A DNA stretch of 64,000 bases from Sandaracinus sp. Its GTDB lineage: Bacteria; Myxococcota_A; Polyangia; Polyangiales; Houyiibacteriaceae. The notes under the pieces are model-generated. The model was given only the letters and a program-made list of their open reading frames with translations. It was not told where the DNA came from and made no database searches. Positions 20,180 to 29,968 of the stretch are shown one piece after another. The stretch covers positions 100,834 through 164,833 of the forward strand of contig JACKEH010000007.1 of the NCBI GenBank assembly GCA_020633125.1, given 5' to 3'. Within the stretch, counting starts at the first letter, position 1. Each line of letters begins with the position of its first letter. The translations under genes were made by a program, and so were the position numbers.

Positions 20180-22411
20180 TCACTCCTCCCAGAGCTCGAT
20201 CAAGTAGAACGTCGGGTTCATCGGGTGCGCGGTGCCGGCCATCGAGGGCAGGTTCAGCGGGTCCCCGAAACGCTGCCAGAGAATCACCGGCGCCAAACCG
20301 AGCTGCTCGACGGCCTGGGCGAGCGCGTTCATGAGCTCGGGCTCGCGGTAGCGAAACGCATCCGGACCCACGTCGTGCAGAAGCGGCGGCGCGTCGATGG
20401 CGAAGTAATAGCCACGTCGGCCCTGGTGCTCGATCACCTCGAGGCCGAGGTTCCAACCGCGGTCCATGGGGATCGGCGGCTGCCACTGCTTGTTCCCCGG
20501 GAAGACCCAGATCTTCTCGCGGTCGAAGGTCGCGCGCATCGCGTCCGCGACCGCGTCGAGCACGGCTTCACGCCGCGCCTCGTCGACGGACGCGGGCGGC
20601 ACGAACATGCCTTGCGCCTGAAGCACGCCGTACGCGATGCGAACCTTCGGGTGGTGGAGCGTGAAGATGCGCTCGTCGAAGACGTGGGTCTGCGTGCGGG
20701 GGTTCCAGCGACCGGCGCGAAGGTGCTGAAGCGACTCGCTCGCCGGCGGCTGGCCTTCGCTCCACACCGCGTTCCAATAGTCGTCGAAGGTCGCGAACCA
20801 CGCGCTGCCTCGGGGGTCGTCGGGGTGCGGCACCGCGGGGACGACCTTCGTCATCAGGTTCCATTCGCGCGGGTGCGTCGGGTCGTCGCGGAACGCACCG
20901 AACACCGCCTCCTGAATCGGAAGCCCCGTCGCGGCCATCGCGTCGACGAGCGATTGCAGCGCCGCGACCGGCTCGGGCAGGTTCGTGATGCGAAGCGCGA
21001 AGGCGTAGCTGACGAGCCAGGGCTCGCCGACCGTGATCCGCGCACCGTCCGCGCGCTCTTCCATCGCGGCGGTCCAGAGGTTGAGGATGCGTGACGCCTT
21101 CGTGAGCGTCGCTTCGTCGGCCGTCGGCGAGAAGCCGAGGATGACGCGAAGCTGCGTGTTTCGATCCGCACCTTCGAAGCCCGCGAACGCGAGCCCTTCG
21201 GCGGGAAGCGCGGCCCACGTCGCAGGCGGCGCGTGTGGCTTCGTCTCGTCGAGCGCCTGCGCGCGTGAGAGCCCAGAGCTCATCGCGCCGAGCGCGCCGA
21301 AGCGGGGCGACACGAGCTCGCGTGCTTCGCGATCGACGAGCCCGAAGCGCACGCCCTCGCGCACGACGGCGACGCCGTCTTTTCCGAAACCACCGACGCC
21401 GTCCCAACGTGGCGGCGCGATCTCGCGGCCCGACGGATCGATCCACGTCCACTTGCCTTCGCGCTTCACGGGCGCGAGGCCTTCGGTGAAGCCTTGCGCG
21501 GTCTCGAAGGTCGGTTCGATCGCGACGGTCCCGTCGGCCGCGAGAAATCCGACGTCTCCGCCGTGTGGCACGAAACGCGCGCGCCCCTCGTGGGGCGTCA
21601 TCGCCGTCTGGTAGGGGCCGATCAACGCGCCCTTCGACGAGAGGAAGAACCAATCCTTGCCGCGACGCACCGGCGCGAGCCCATCCGACCACACACGTGT
21701 CTCGTCGAAGAGCTCGGGCGTCAGCAACTGTCCGTTCTCGCCGAGAAACGAGAACTGGTTGCCGCGGCGCACCTTCGCCATGCCGCCGAGGAAGGGCCAG
21801 ATCTCGTCGAAGGCCTCCGAGAGGATCTCCCCCTGCGCGTCGACGAGATGCCATCGCCCCTCGCGCTTGATGCGCCCGCGACCGCCCGACCACACGCTGG
21901 CCTGATCGAAGGTCGCCTCCATCGCGAAGCTGCCGTCCTTGCGCAGGTAGCGATCACGACCGCCGATCGCGACCGGCGCCAGCCCCTCCGCGAACGTCCC
22001 CGCCCACTCGAAGCGCGGAGGCACCACGACCTCGCCCGTCAGCGTGGCGTAACCCCAGAGCCCGTTCTCCAAAAAGGGCGCGAGCCCGTCGCCCGGCATG
22101 CCGAGCTCTTCGAAGCGTGGCGCGACGGAAAGCCCCGCCTCGGTGACGAGGCCCCAACGACCGCCTTGAATGCGACCCTCGACCCAACGCCCACCGACGT
22201 TGACCGCCAGCGCGCCCTCGGCGCGACCCCCGTGAAAGTCGAAGGTCGGCTCCACGAGCCACGCGCCCGTGGGCGCGAGAATGCCGAGCTTGTCGTGCTC
22301 GAACGGCGCTGCGACCGCGAAGCCGTCTTCGAAGCGCTGCGCGATCCGAAGGCCGTGAGGAACCACCAGCGCACCGTGGCGGTCGACGTACCCAAACTCC
22401 CAACGTCCCAT
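20180..22411 (-). CDS. WG-repeat protein with unique C-terminal domain
   Basis: A 743-residue protein without signal peptide. Residues 1 to about 440 consist of roughly ten WG-type beta repeats (WGYATLTGEVVVPPRFEWAG, GLAPVRRGKDWFFLSSKG, GLAPVKREGKWTWIDPSG). The last ~290 residues form a separate alpha/beta domain (LRVILGFSPTADEATLTKA, GYYFAIDAPPLLHDVGPD) that I do not recognise. Start MGRWEFGYVDRHG is supported by GGAGGG directly upstream. WG repeats often sit in bacterial proteins of the cell surface or toxin/immunity context, but no such partner lies beside it. Divergent from the protease gene. Confidence 0.8.
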   Translation of the reverse strand: MGRWEFGYVDRHGALVVPHGLRIAQRFEDGFAVAAPFEHDKLGILAPTGAWLVEPTFDFHGGRAEGALAVNVGGRWVEGRIQGGRWGLVTEAGLSVAPRFEELGMPGDGLAPFLENGLWGYATLTGEVVVPPRFEWAGTFAEGLAPVAIGGRDRYLRKDGSFAMEATFDQASVWSGGRGRIKREGRWHLVDAQGEILSEAFDEIWPFLGGMAKVRRGNQFSFLGENGQLLTPELFDETRVWSDGLAPVRRGKDWFFLSSKGALIGPYQTAMTPHEGRARFVPHGGDVGFLAADGTVAIEPTFETAQGFTEGLAPVKREGKWTWIDPSGREIAPPRWDGVGGFGKDGVAVVREGVRFGLVDREARELVSPRFGALGAMSSGLSRAQALDETKPHAPPATWAALPAEGLAFAGFEGADRNTQLRVILGFSPTADEATLTKASRILNLWTAAMEERADGARITVGEPWLVSYAFALRITNLPEPVAALQSLVDAMAATGLPIQEAVFGAFRDDPTHPREWNLMTKVVPAVPHPDDPRGSAWFATFDDYWNAVWSEGQPPASESLQHLRAGRWNPRTQTHVFDERIFTLHHPKVRIAYGVLQAQGMFVPPASVDEARREAVLDAVADAMRATFDREKIWVFPGNKQWQPPIPMDRGWNLGLEVIEHQGRRGYYFAIDAPPLLHDVGPDAFRYREPELMNALAQAVEQLGLAPVILWQRFGDPLNLPSMAGTAHPMNPTFYLIELWEE

Positions 22412-22717
22412 GTTCCCTCCCGTGGTGGAGCCTATCCCCAAGCCGGAGCGTGACGCCGACCTCCTGAGCACGACTCGGGCCAACCCGAAACGAGGCTCAC
22501 ACGCCGATTCGACTGCGCTCGAAGTGCAACGAGGCCCACTCGCTGCACTCGAAGCGCAACGAGCGCGGCGCGTTGCACTCGAAGCGCAACCCGAAGCCAC
22601 AGCCGTCCGCCCTACCTCAAACGGGTGAGACAATGGCGATTTCTGACCGTCTTTCGCGCTCACTCACCGAAGAAATCGACGGCAACGAAGGAAAACCCCC
22701 GTTAGAACTCGGGCTCC
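22412..22717. promoter_or_regulatory. Divergent promoter region with 30-bp-spaced repeats
   Basis: Three 17-bp copies, TGCGCTCGAAGTGCAAC, then twice TGCACTCGAAGCGCAAC, start at 22514, 22544 and 22574, exactly 30 bp apart (about three helical turns). They lie between the divergent WG-repeat and protease genes. The spacing fits cooperative binding by a regulator on one face of the helix (inference). Confidence 0.6.
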
Positions 22718-24448
22718 ATGCCGTACCGCTCGATCCTCCCCCAAGCGCTCTTGTGGGTTTGCGCGCTTGCCGGAAGCGCCTCTGCGCAGCTCGCGCCCCC
22801 CGTGCCGGACTCCTCCCCCTCGACGCCCTTCGGCGGGGTTCGCTACGGCGCGGTCGACGCCGCCACGGTGCGGGTCTTCGCGGTCGGCGACGTGGGCACC
22901 GAGCAGGTCCGTGGACGCACGCAGATGCGCGTCGTGGCGATTCCCGAGACCGGCCATGGCAGCGGGGTGATCGTCGATCCTCGTGGGGTGGTGGTGACGG
23001 CGGCGCACGTCGTCGCGGGCGCGCGTCACATCGCGGTTCGGCTGCCCGGCGCGGGAGGCCTGCTCGCGGCCGAGGTCGTTCACCAAGACGACCTGCTCGA
23101 CTTCGCGCTGATCCTGGTCGCCGTCGACGGGACGTTGCCGAACGTTCTGCCGATCCCCGAAGCACCTCCGACGCTCTCGGTGCGCCAAACCGTCGACGCG
23201 GTCGGCTACCCGCTCGACGCGACGCGTGAGCACCCGCAATCGACGCGCGGCATCGTGAGCGCGGCGCTCGAAGACGGCCGCTTGCAGCTCGGCATCGCGG
23301 TGAACCCCGGCAACTCGGGCGGTCCGCTCGTCGACGAAAGCGAGTCGCTGGTCGGCATCGTGGTCGCGCGCGGCGACGTCTCCCGTGGGGTGCAAGGCAT
23401 CGGCGTCGCGGTTCCGATGCAGCCGATTCGCGCAGCGTACGACCAGGCGCTCCGTGGCGCGTTCGCGCGGGCCGTGCGAAGCCTTCGCGCACGTCCCGAC
23501 GCCGCGCGCAGCGCCGAGGTCGTCGACGCGCTGGTGCGCCTCGGGGGCGTGGAGGTGCTCGCGGAAGCGGCGGACATCGCGGATGGTGTCGCGGCGCCGC
23601 AACGCCTCGCGCATTTCGATCAGGTCGCCTCGCAGACGAACGACCCGTCGCTCTTGGCGTTGCTCGCCGCGTACTTCTGGGACGCGTCGCTCGTCATCCT
23701 CGAGCGTAGTGGCGGTGCCGCGACGCCCGCGCACTTGCCGCCCGGCGGTCCGCGCGACGTGGCGACGCGCGCGCAGACCCGAGCCCGCGAGCTCGCGCAA
23801 AAGGCCGCCGAGCTCGACCCGACGTTGCCGACGCGTTCGCCTTTCGTGGCCTATCTGGCGACCGGGCGAACGGCCGAGCCCGCGTACGGCGGAAACGCGA
23901 TGTGGAGCTCGACCTCGCCCACACCAGCTCCGCCACGCGAGCGACGTCAGGACACGTCGAAGGGCTGGTTCCCGATGATCACCGGCGGCTACCAAGCCGA
24001 CGTGGCGAGCACGCCTTCCAACGGCTTTCAGCTCGCGTTCTACGCGCCGCTCGTGCTGACGGGAACGCGCGCTTCGTCGGTTCGTTTTGCGTTCGGCCTG
24101 GGTGTGGCCTTCTCGTTCAACCGCCAAGGCGACGACTACTGGGACGACGAATGGGACTCGATGGACGTCTACGCCCTCGTCGGTCCGTCGCTCCGCTTCG
24201 GCCGAAGCAGCATCGGCGGCATCGTGCAGGTCGCATGGGCCCCGGGCGCACGAAACGGTTGTCCAGACTGCTACGGGGACGACTCGTGGGAACCGACCTT
24301 GCTTTCTTTCCGCCTCTCGGCGGGGCCGACGTTCGGTCGTTTTCACATGGCGGTGACCGCACGCATCGCCGAAGGCCACGTGGAACCTGGGTACGACGAC
24401 GGCATGCTCGTCGCGCAGATCGGCGGCGCGGCTGGGTTGAGCTTCTGA
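22718..24448 (+). CDS. Trypsin-like serine protease with barrel-like C-terminal domain
   Basis: A 576-residue secreted protein; signal peptide ends ASAQ. Residues about 60-240 are a Deg/trypsin-type protease with a complete triad: His in VTAAHVVAG, Asp in DLLDFALI, Ser in NPGNSGGPL. There is no PDZ domain. The middle is helical, with a TPR-like stretch (LAQKAAELDP). The last ~180 residues alternate hydrophobic and polar residues like an outer-membrane beta barrel (FQLAFYAPLVLTG, VRFAFGLGVAFSF) and end in Phe, a typical barrel signal. This suggests a surface-anchored protease. Start is likely ATG at 22718; no strong ribosome site is visible. Confidence 0.85.
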   Translation: MPYRSILPQALLWVCALAGSASAQLAPPVPDSSPSTPFGGVRYGAVDAATVRVFAVGDVGTEQVRGRTQMRVVAIPETGHGSGVIVDPRGVVVTAAHVVAGARHIAVRLPGAGGLLAAEVVHQDDLLDFALILVAVDGTLPNVLPIPEAPPTLSVRQTVDAVGYPLDATREHPQSTRGIVSAALEDGRLQLGIAVNPGNSGGPLVDESESLVGIVVARGDVSRGVQGIGVAVPMQPIRAAYDQALRGAFARAVRSLRARPDAARSAEVVDALVRLGGVEVLAEAADIADGVAAPQRLAHFDQVASQTNDPSLLALLAAYFWDASLVILERSGGAATPAHLPPGGPRDVATRAQTRARELAQKAAELDPTLPTRSPFVAYLATGRTAEPAYGGNAMWSSTSPTPAPPRERRQDTSKGWFPMITGGYQADVASTPSNGFQLAFYAPLVLTGTRASSVRFAFGLGVAFSFNRQGDDYWDDEWDSMDVYALVGPSLRFGRSSIGGIVQVAWAPGARNGCPDCYGDDSWEPTLLSFRLSAGPTFGRFHMAVTARIAEGHVEPGYDDGMLVAQIGGAAGLSF

Positions 24449-24470
24449 CCGTCGGTCGGCCTCGAGCGGC

Positions 24471-24836
24471 TCAGCGACGGCGCGCCGTGTCGAGCTCGCC
24501 GAGCTTCGCGATGCGACGCGCGCGCATCACGAGCGCCGCGTTCGCGAGACCGAGCCGCGCGCAGAGCTGACCGACCGGGCCTTCGTCGTCGGCGTCGAGC
24601 GCCCGTTCGAGCGCGTCCGCGAAGCGGAAGGCGGCCTGTTCGTCTTGCGCCTCGGTGCCGCGGCGAAAGGTGCCGAGCAACGCGAGCTCACACAGCGGGG
24701 AGTCGGCTTCGAGCGACGCGCGCGAGGACACGACGACCGACACGCGTGCGTGCTCGTGGTCGACGCGAAGATGAACGAAGCGACGAGGCGCGGAAGGCCC
24801 CGGCGGACGAGTGGAAACGGACCGAGCGACGGCCAT
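24471..24836 (-). CDS. Hypothetical protein
   Basis: A 121-residue soluble protein, no signal peptide. I recognise no family. The sequence is Ala/Arg/Leu-rich with a helical C-terminal half (FADALERALDADDE, GLANAALVMRARRIAKLGE) and few hydrophobic beta blocks. It converges with the protease gene, 22 bases apart. Codon use is normal for the window, so coding is likely but not certain. Confidence 0.5.
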   Translation of the reverse strand: MAVARSVSTRPPGPSAPRRFVHLRVDHEHARVSVVVSSRASLEADSPLCELALLGTFRRGTEAQDEQAAFRFADALERALDADDEGPVGQLCARLGLANAALVMRARRIAKLGELDTARRR

Positions 24837-25004
24837 GCCGGAGGCCTAACCCAATCGGGGGAACGCGCAGTGACGAACTCGCCAAGAAGCGAAGAATTTC
24901 CCGCAAAATCAGCGGATTCGTCCACTCGGAGCGCACGTTCGCGATGCGAACAGGCGTCGCGTTTCAGCAGCACGCGCAACACCCGTCACGGCTGAAACCG
25001 AGCC

Positions 25005-25433
25005 TCAGGCGACGCTGAGGACCTTGGTCATGCGAAACACGAGGGGCAGCGACGCCCACATGCCGTGCATCTGAATCTCACCGCGCTTGGAGGCTTCGAA
25101 GACCTCTTTGGCCACCGGACCTCGCGGGTCGGGCAAGCCGAAGCGGGGCTCGAGCTCGACGAGACTCATCTTCGTGTGCCACTCGGCGGGAGCTCGCACG
25201 GTGACGTCGGGAATGCCGGCGAAGCCGTCGTGCACGGTCACGCGACCGCCGTCGAACACGAGCGAGACCGTGAGTCCGAGGTCCGTCACGACGAGCGTGA
25301 CCCGGCCGTGCATCTTCGCGACGGTCGCCTTCTTCTCCGGGCGCTCGTCGAGGCCTTGGCGAAGCAGCTGCGCGACCATCACGGCGTAGCCGTTGTCTTC
25401 GGCACGCGGGGCGAGGTGAATCGAAGGCTCCAT
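25005..25433 (-). CDS. SCP2-like sterol-carrier fold protein
   Basis: A 142-residue protein with the SCP2 pattern: a beta-rich centre (GRVTLVVTDLGLTVSLVFDGG, PDVTVRAPAEWHTKMS) and a C-terminal stretch MHGMWASLPLVFRMTKVLSV typical of the lipid-binding cleft. No signal peptide. Family members bind lipids or acyl-CoA in the cytoplasm. It lies 48 bases downstream of another SCP2-like gene on the same strand, probably one operon. Assignment is by fold pattern, moderately sure. Confidence 0.65.
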   Translation of the reverse strand: MEPSIHLAPRAEDNGYAVMVAQLLRQGLDERPEKKATVAKMHGRVTLVVTDLGLTVSLVFDGGRVTVHDGFAGIPDVTVRAPAEWHTKMSLVELEPRFGLPDPRGPVAKEVFEASKRGEIQMHGMWASLPLVFRMTKVLSVA

Positions 25434-25481
25434 GTCGGCTCCGGAAGGAAAGACGCCGCGAACGCTCGGCAGACCTCGGGA

Positions 25482-25910
25482 TCACTCGTCGAGGAAGGTC
25501 GTCGGCACGGCGGTCGCGCTCGTGACGAGCGCGCGCGAGGACTCCACGAAACGCAGCATCGTGGGGAGGTGGCCCTTCGTCATCTTGAGCTTGCCCTCCA
25601 TCATCGCCTTGATGGGATCGATCTCGCCGCGGATGACCTGCTTCCAACGCGCGTAGGGGGCGACGATGACGAAGGGCGTGTCCATCACCGCGTCCATGCC
25701 CTTCACGAGCTTCGCGCCACGGCACTCGCCCTTCTCGACGTCGAGGATCATGCCGACGTCCTCGTCGAGACCCATCGACGGATCGGCGGAGCAGACCATG
25801 GCGACCGCGCCGTACGTCCACGGCGCGCCGTGCTTGCGGTAGACCTCGTTGGCGTTGACGGCCTCGGCGAAGGCCGCGGTCCAGGGCTCGGAGGGGAACG
25901 AATGCGCCAT
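25482..25910 (-). CDS. SCP2-like lipid-binding protein
   Basis: A 142-residue protein starting MAHSFPSEPWTAAFAEAVN. It shows the SCP2 sterol-transfer pattern: an N-terminal helix (AFAEAVNANEVYRKHG), beta strands, VIAPYARWKQVIRGEIDPIK and the conserved late helix EGKLKMTKGHLPTMLRFVES. The family binds fatty acyl chains or sterol-like lipids. It forms an apparent operon with a second SCP2-like gene and is divergent from a 36-residue membrane ORF. Function in the cell is unknown; lipid handling is likely. Confidence 0.8.
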   Translation of the reverse strand: MAHSFPSEPWTAAFAEAVNANEVYRKHGAPWTYGAVAMVCSADPSMGLDEDVGMILDVEKGECRGAKLVKGMDAVMDTPFVIVAPYARWKQVIRGEIDPIKAMMEGKLKMTKGHLPTMLRFVESSRALVTSATAVPTTFLDE

Positions 25911-26011
25911 CGGCCGCCCCGTATCGCGAGCGGTGGGACCCCGCAAGCCGCCGGTTGGTGCCCGTGCGGCGGGACTTGCCGGCTCCTGAAGCTCGGGAGA
26001 CGCTTGTGCGC

Positions 26012-26122
26012 ATGCTCGCGCCGGCCTGGCTCGTGTTCGTCGGACTCGCGCTCGCGGCCCCGCTCCTGGCGAAGTGGCTGGACGAGCGGGACCGACGTGC
26101 TCAGAAGGCCGCGAAGCGCTGA
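26012..26122 (+). CDS. Possible 36-residue membrane protein
   Basis: A short frame MLAPAWLVFVGLALAAPLLA followed by KWLDERDRRAQKAAKR and TGA. The first 20 residues form one plausible membrane helix; the rest is charged, giving a typical small membrane protein. A GGGAGA lies 11-16 bases upstream. It is divergent from the SCP2 pair and precedes cysS by about 210 bases. It could be chance, since short frames are common in GC-rich DNA. Confidence 0.4.
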   Translation: MLAPAWLVFVGLALAAPLLAKWLDERDRRAQKAAKR

Positions 26123-26331
26123 CCGCTCCTGGAGAGCGACATCTCGGTCGGCTTCACGGAAGTGCGCGTCGGCATGGAGGACCGGATTCGAGGCCACCGC
26201 GCTCGAAGACGCCTACGGCTCCGCTCGCGCCACCGAAACACGAGGTCCGAGGCGCCTTCTCGGGCGGGGCCGGGCTCACGAGCGTGTGCCCGGTTGCCTC
26301 CCTGGTCGCGGGTGCGCATCCTCCGCGGCCC

Positions 26332-27825
<1,494 letters not shown>

Positions 27826-27943
27826 GCCGAACCCGACGAAGCGAAATCCCGCACCGCTTCTCGCGACGGCGGGACTTGAAGCGGAATCGTGCCCGGCGGA
27901 ACGGACGTCAGTCCGTAGAGCGGCAGGATTCCGCGAAACTGCC

Positions 27944-27971
27944 GCCCCCACGCGCGAGCGTGGGTGGGGGC
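27944..27971 (+). terminator. GC-rich hairpin downstream of cysS
   Basis: Stem GCCCCCAC/GTGGGGGC with a 12-base loop that can pair further, about 120 bases past the cysS stop. A smaller hairpin ACGGA/TCCGT lies near 27901-27916. No T-run follows, so the role is uncertain. The rest of 27826-28106 holds no gene. Confidence 0.35.
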
Positions 27972-28106
27972 GATTTCGCGTTCTCGGGACGAGTCGCGCC
28001 GTGTCCTCTCGCCGCCAGCTCGCTCCGTCCGCGTCCTCCGACCGTGGCGCGGATCCATGCTTCCCCCGTCCGGGGTGTGTGAGGCATGCTCCTGCCTCAA
28101 GGGGCG

Positions 28107-29825
28107 ATGACCGACGCACCGAAACCGCTCGCGCAGGGCGACCTCGCGCAGACGCCGCTGGCCCACGTCCTTCTTTCGTTGCTCGATCGTGGCCTCGACG
28201 GAACGCTCGCGATCTGGCCCGAGGGCCGCTCCGGCCAAGACCGAGTCCTCTTCGAGCAGGGTGTGCCGGTCGACGCGCGCTTGCTCGAGCCGGCCGCCAC
28301 GCTCGAGCGAGGCCTGCTGCCGCTCTTCCAACGCGAGCGTGGCCCCTACGCGTTCTACGGCTCGGACCTCGTCGGCGAGACGAAGCTGCGCAGCGCCGTC
28401 GATCCCTACCATCTGTTGGCCGCGTCGTTGCGAGGCGGTTTTCGAACCGACGTCGTCGAGGCCGTGATCGCGCGCTACGGCGACCGCCCGGTCCGCGTCA
28501 ACGCCTCCACCGCCTTGGCGCGCTTCGAGCTCATCCCGAAGGAACGGGCGGTGCTCGACGTGCTTCGCGCAGAACCTCAGTCCGCCGGTGCGCTCGCCCA
28601 CACGACGGGTGAGCCGAAGATCGTCTCCCGCCTGCTCTACCTGCTCGCGATCACGCAGCAGCTCGAGCTCTTCACGGGCGAAGTCGGCCGCAAGAGCTTG
28701 GTCGAGGCCACGATCTCCGGCGCGGCCCCCCCGGCGAAAGCGCCACCGAGCGCCCAGCCGGCGCCCTCGTCGAAGCCGAAGGACGAGTTCGAAGAGACGT
28801 TCTTCGTGCCCCCGAGCGGCTCGCCCCCCGCGTCCCAACCGAGTGCCAGCCCGCGGGCCACCAGTGGCGCGGCACCGCGTCCGAGCATGACCGCACCGCC
28901 GAGCACGTCTTCGCGACCGAGCGGCGCTTCGCCACCGAGCACGCCCGAGCCGAGCGCGCGCCGACCGGGCGACCCCGAGCCGCCGCCGCCGATGCCGACG
29001 GGCTTGGCCGCCGAGCACGAGAAGCGTTGGCGTGAGATCGTGAGCTACGCGGAGACCATCGACACCCAGAACTTCTTCGAAATGCTCGGCGTGTCGCAGA
29101 CCGCCAGCCCCGACGAAGCGCGCACCGCGTACTTCGCGCTCGTGAAGAAGTGGCACCCGGATCGGCTCGCGCCGGACCTCTTGCCGCTCAAGCCGGTCGC
29201 CGAACGAATCTTCCGCCACCTCACCGAAGCGCACGAGACCCTCGCCGACGTCGACAAGCGCGGGCCTTACCTCAAGAGCGTCCAAGGCGGTGGCGGCACG
29301 CCAGCGGCCGAGCGCGAGCTGCAGGCGGTGCTGGAAGCGGCGATGCAGTTCCAGAAGATCGACGTGCTCGTTCGCCGTCGTGACTTTCTCACCGCGCTGA
29401 AGCTGCTCGACGAGATCCTGCTGCTCGCGCCCGAAGAAGCCGACTACCACGCGGCGCGTGGCCAAGTGCTCTTCAAGATGCACGGCACACAAGACGCCAA
29501 GCAGGTCGAGGCGGCGTTGCGGGCGGTCGAAGCGGCGTTGACCCGCGACGACCGCTGCGAGCGCGCGTTGGTCACGAAAGCCGAGATCCTTCAACGCACC
29601 GGCAAGGAGAACGAGAGCTTCGCGATCTGGGCGAAGGTCTACGAGCTCTACCCGAAGAACGTCGACGCACAGCGCATGAAGCGCCTCGCGGACATGCGCG
29701 GCGTGACGAGCGCGAGGCCATCCTCGAGGCCATCGAAGCCGCCGGGCAGAACCAGCCAACGACCGCCCCCGAAGGACGACGGCGGTGGCCTCCTGTCGAA
29801 GCTCTTCGGCGGCAAGAAGAAGTGA
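28107..29825 (+). CDS. DUF4388/PatA-like, J-domain and TPR protein
   Basis: A 572-residue cytoplasmic protein. Residues about 1-130 resemble the DUF4388 (PatA-like) domain found in myxobacterial signalling proteins (GDLAQTPLAHVLLSLLDRGL, GTLAIWP). A long Pro/Ser-rich linker follows. Residues about 305-385 are a J domain: NFFEMLGVSQTASPDEARTA, VKKWHPDRLAP with the HPD motif that stimulates Hsp70. The C-terminal part has TPR-like repeats (FLTALKLLDEILLLAPEEAD, ALVTKAEILQRTGKENES). It probably recruits an Hsp70 to targets found via the other domains (inference). ATG at 28107 is preferred over 28086 because GGGGCG precedes it closely. Confidence 0.85.
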   Translation: MTDAPKPLAQGDLAQTPLAHVLLSLLDRGLDGTLAIWPEGRSGQDRVLFEQGVPVDARLLEPAATLERGLLPLFQRERGPYAFYGSDLVGETKLRSAVDPYHLLAASLRGGFRTDVVEAVIARYGDRPVRVNASTALARFELIPKERAVLDVLRAEPQSAGALAHTTGEPKIVSRLLYLLAITQQLELFTGEVGRKSLVEATISGAAPPAKAPPSAQPAPSSKPKDEFEETFFVPPSGSPPASQPSASPRATSGAAPRPSMTAPPSTSSRPSGASPPSTPEPSARRPGDPEPPPPMPTGLAAEHEKRWREIVSYAETIDTQNFFEMLGVSQTASPDEARTAYFALVKKWHPDRLAPDLLPLKPVAERIFRHLTEAHETLADVDKRGPYLKSVQGGGGTPAAERELQAVLEAAMQFQKIDVLVRRRDFLTALKLLDEILLLAPEEADYHAARGQVLFKMHGTQDAKQVEAALRAVEAALTRDDRCERALVTKAEILQRTGKENESFAIWAKVYELYPKNVDAQRMKRLADMRGVTSARPSSRPSKPPGRTSQRPPPKDDGGGLLSKLFGGKKK

Positions 29826-29968
29826 GCCCCCCCGCGCACGGGTTTCGACCGCGTGCAGGGAGAAGGAGCCGCTGCACACGTGCGCTTCTCGTGGGCCCGT
29901 CACGTGCACGAGTGCGCTCCGTCCGAGAGACAGGGCCTCTCGGGTGTCCCGTGGCCTTCGCGCCGCGC

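Noticed and set aside
26240..26331. tRNA-like stretch before cysS (GC-rich arms and a T-loop-like GGGTGCGCATCC)
   Set aside because: No acceptor stem or anticodon arm could be paired into a cloverleaf on either strand.
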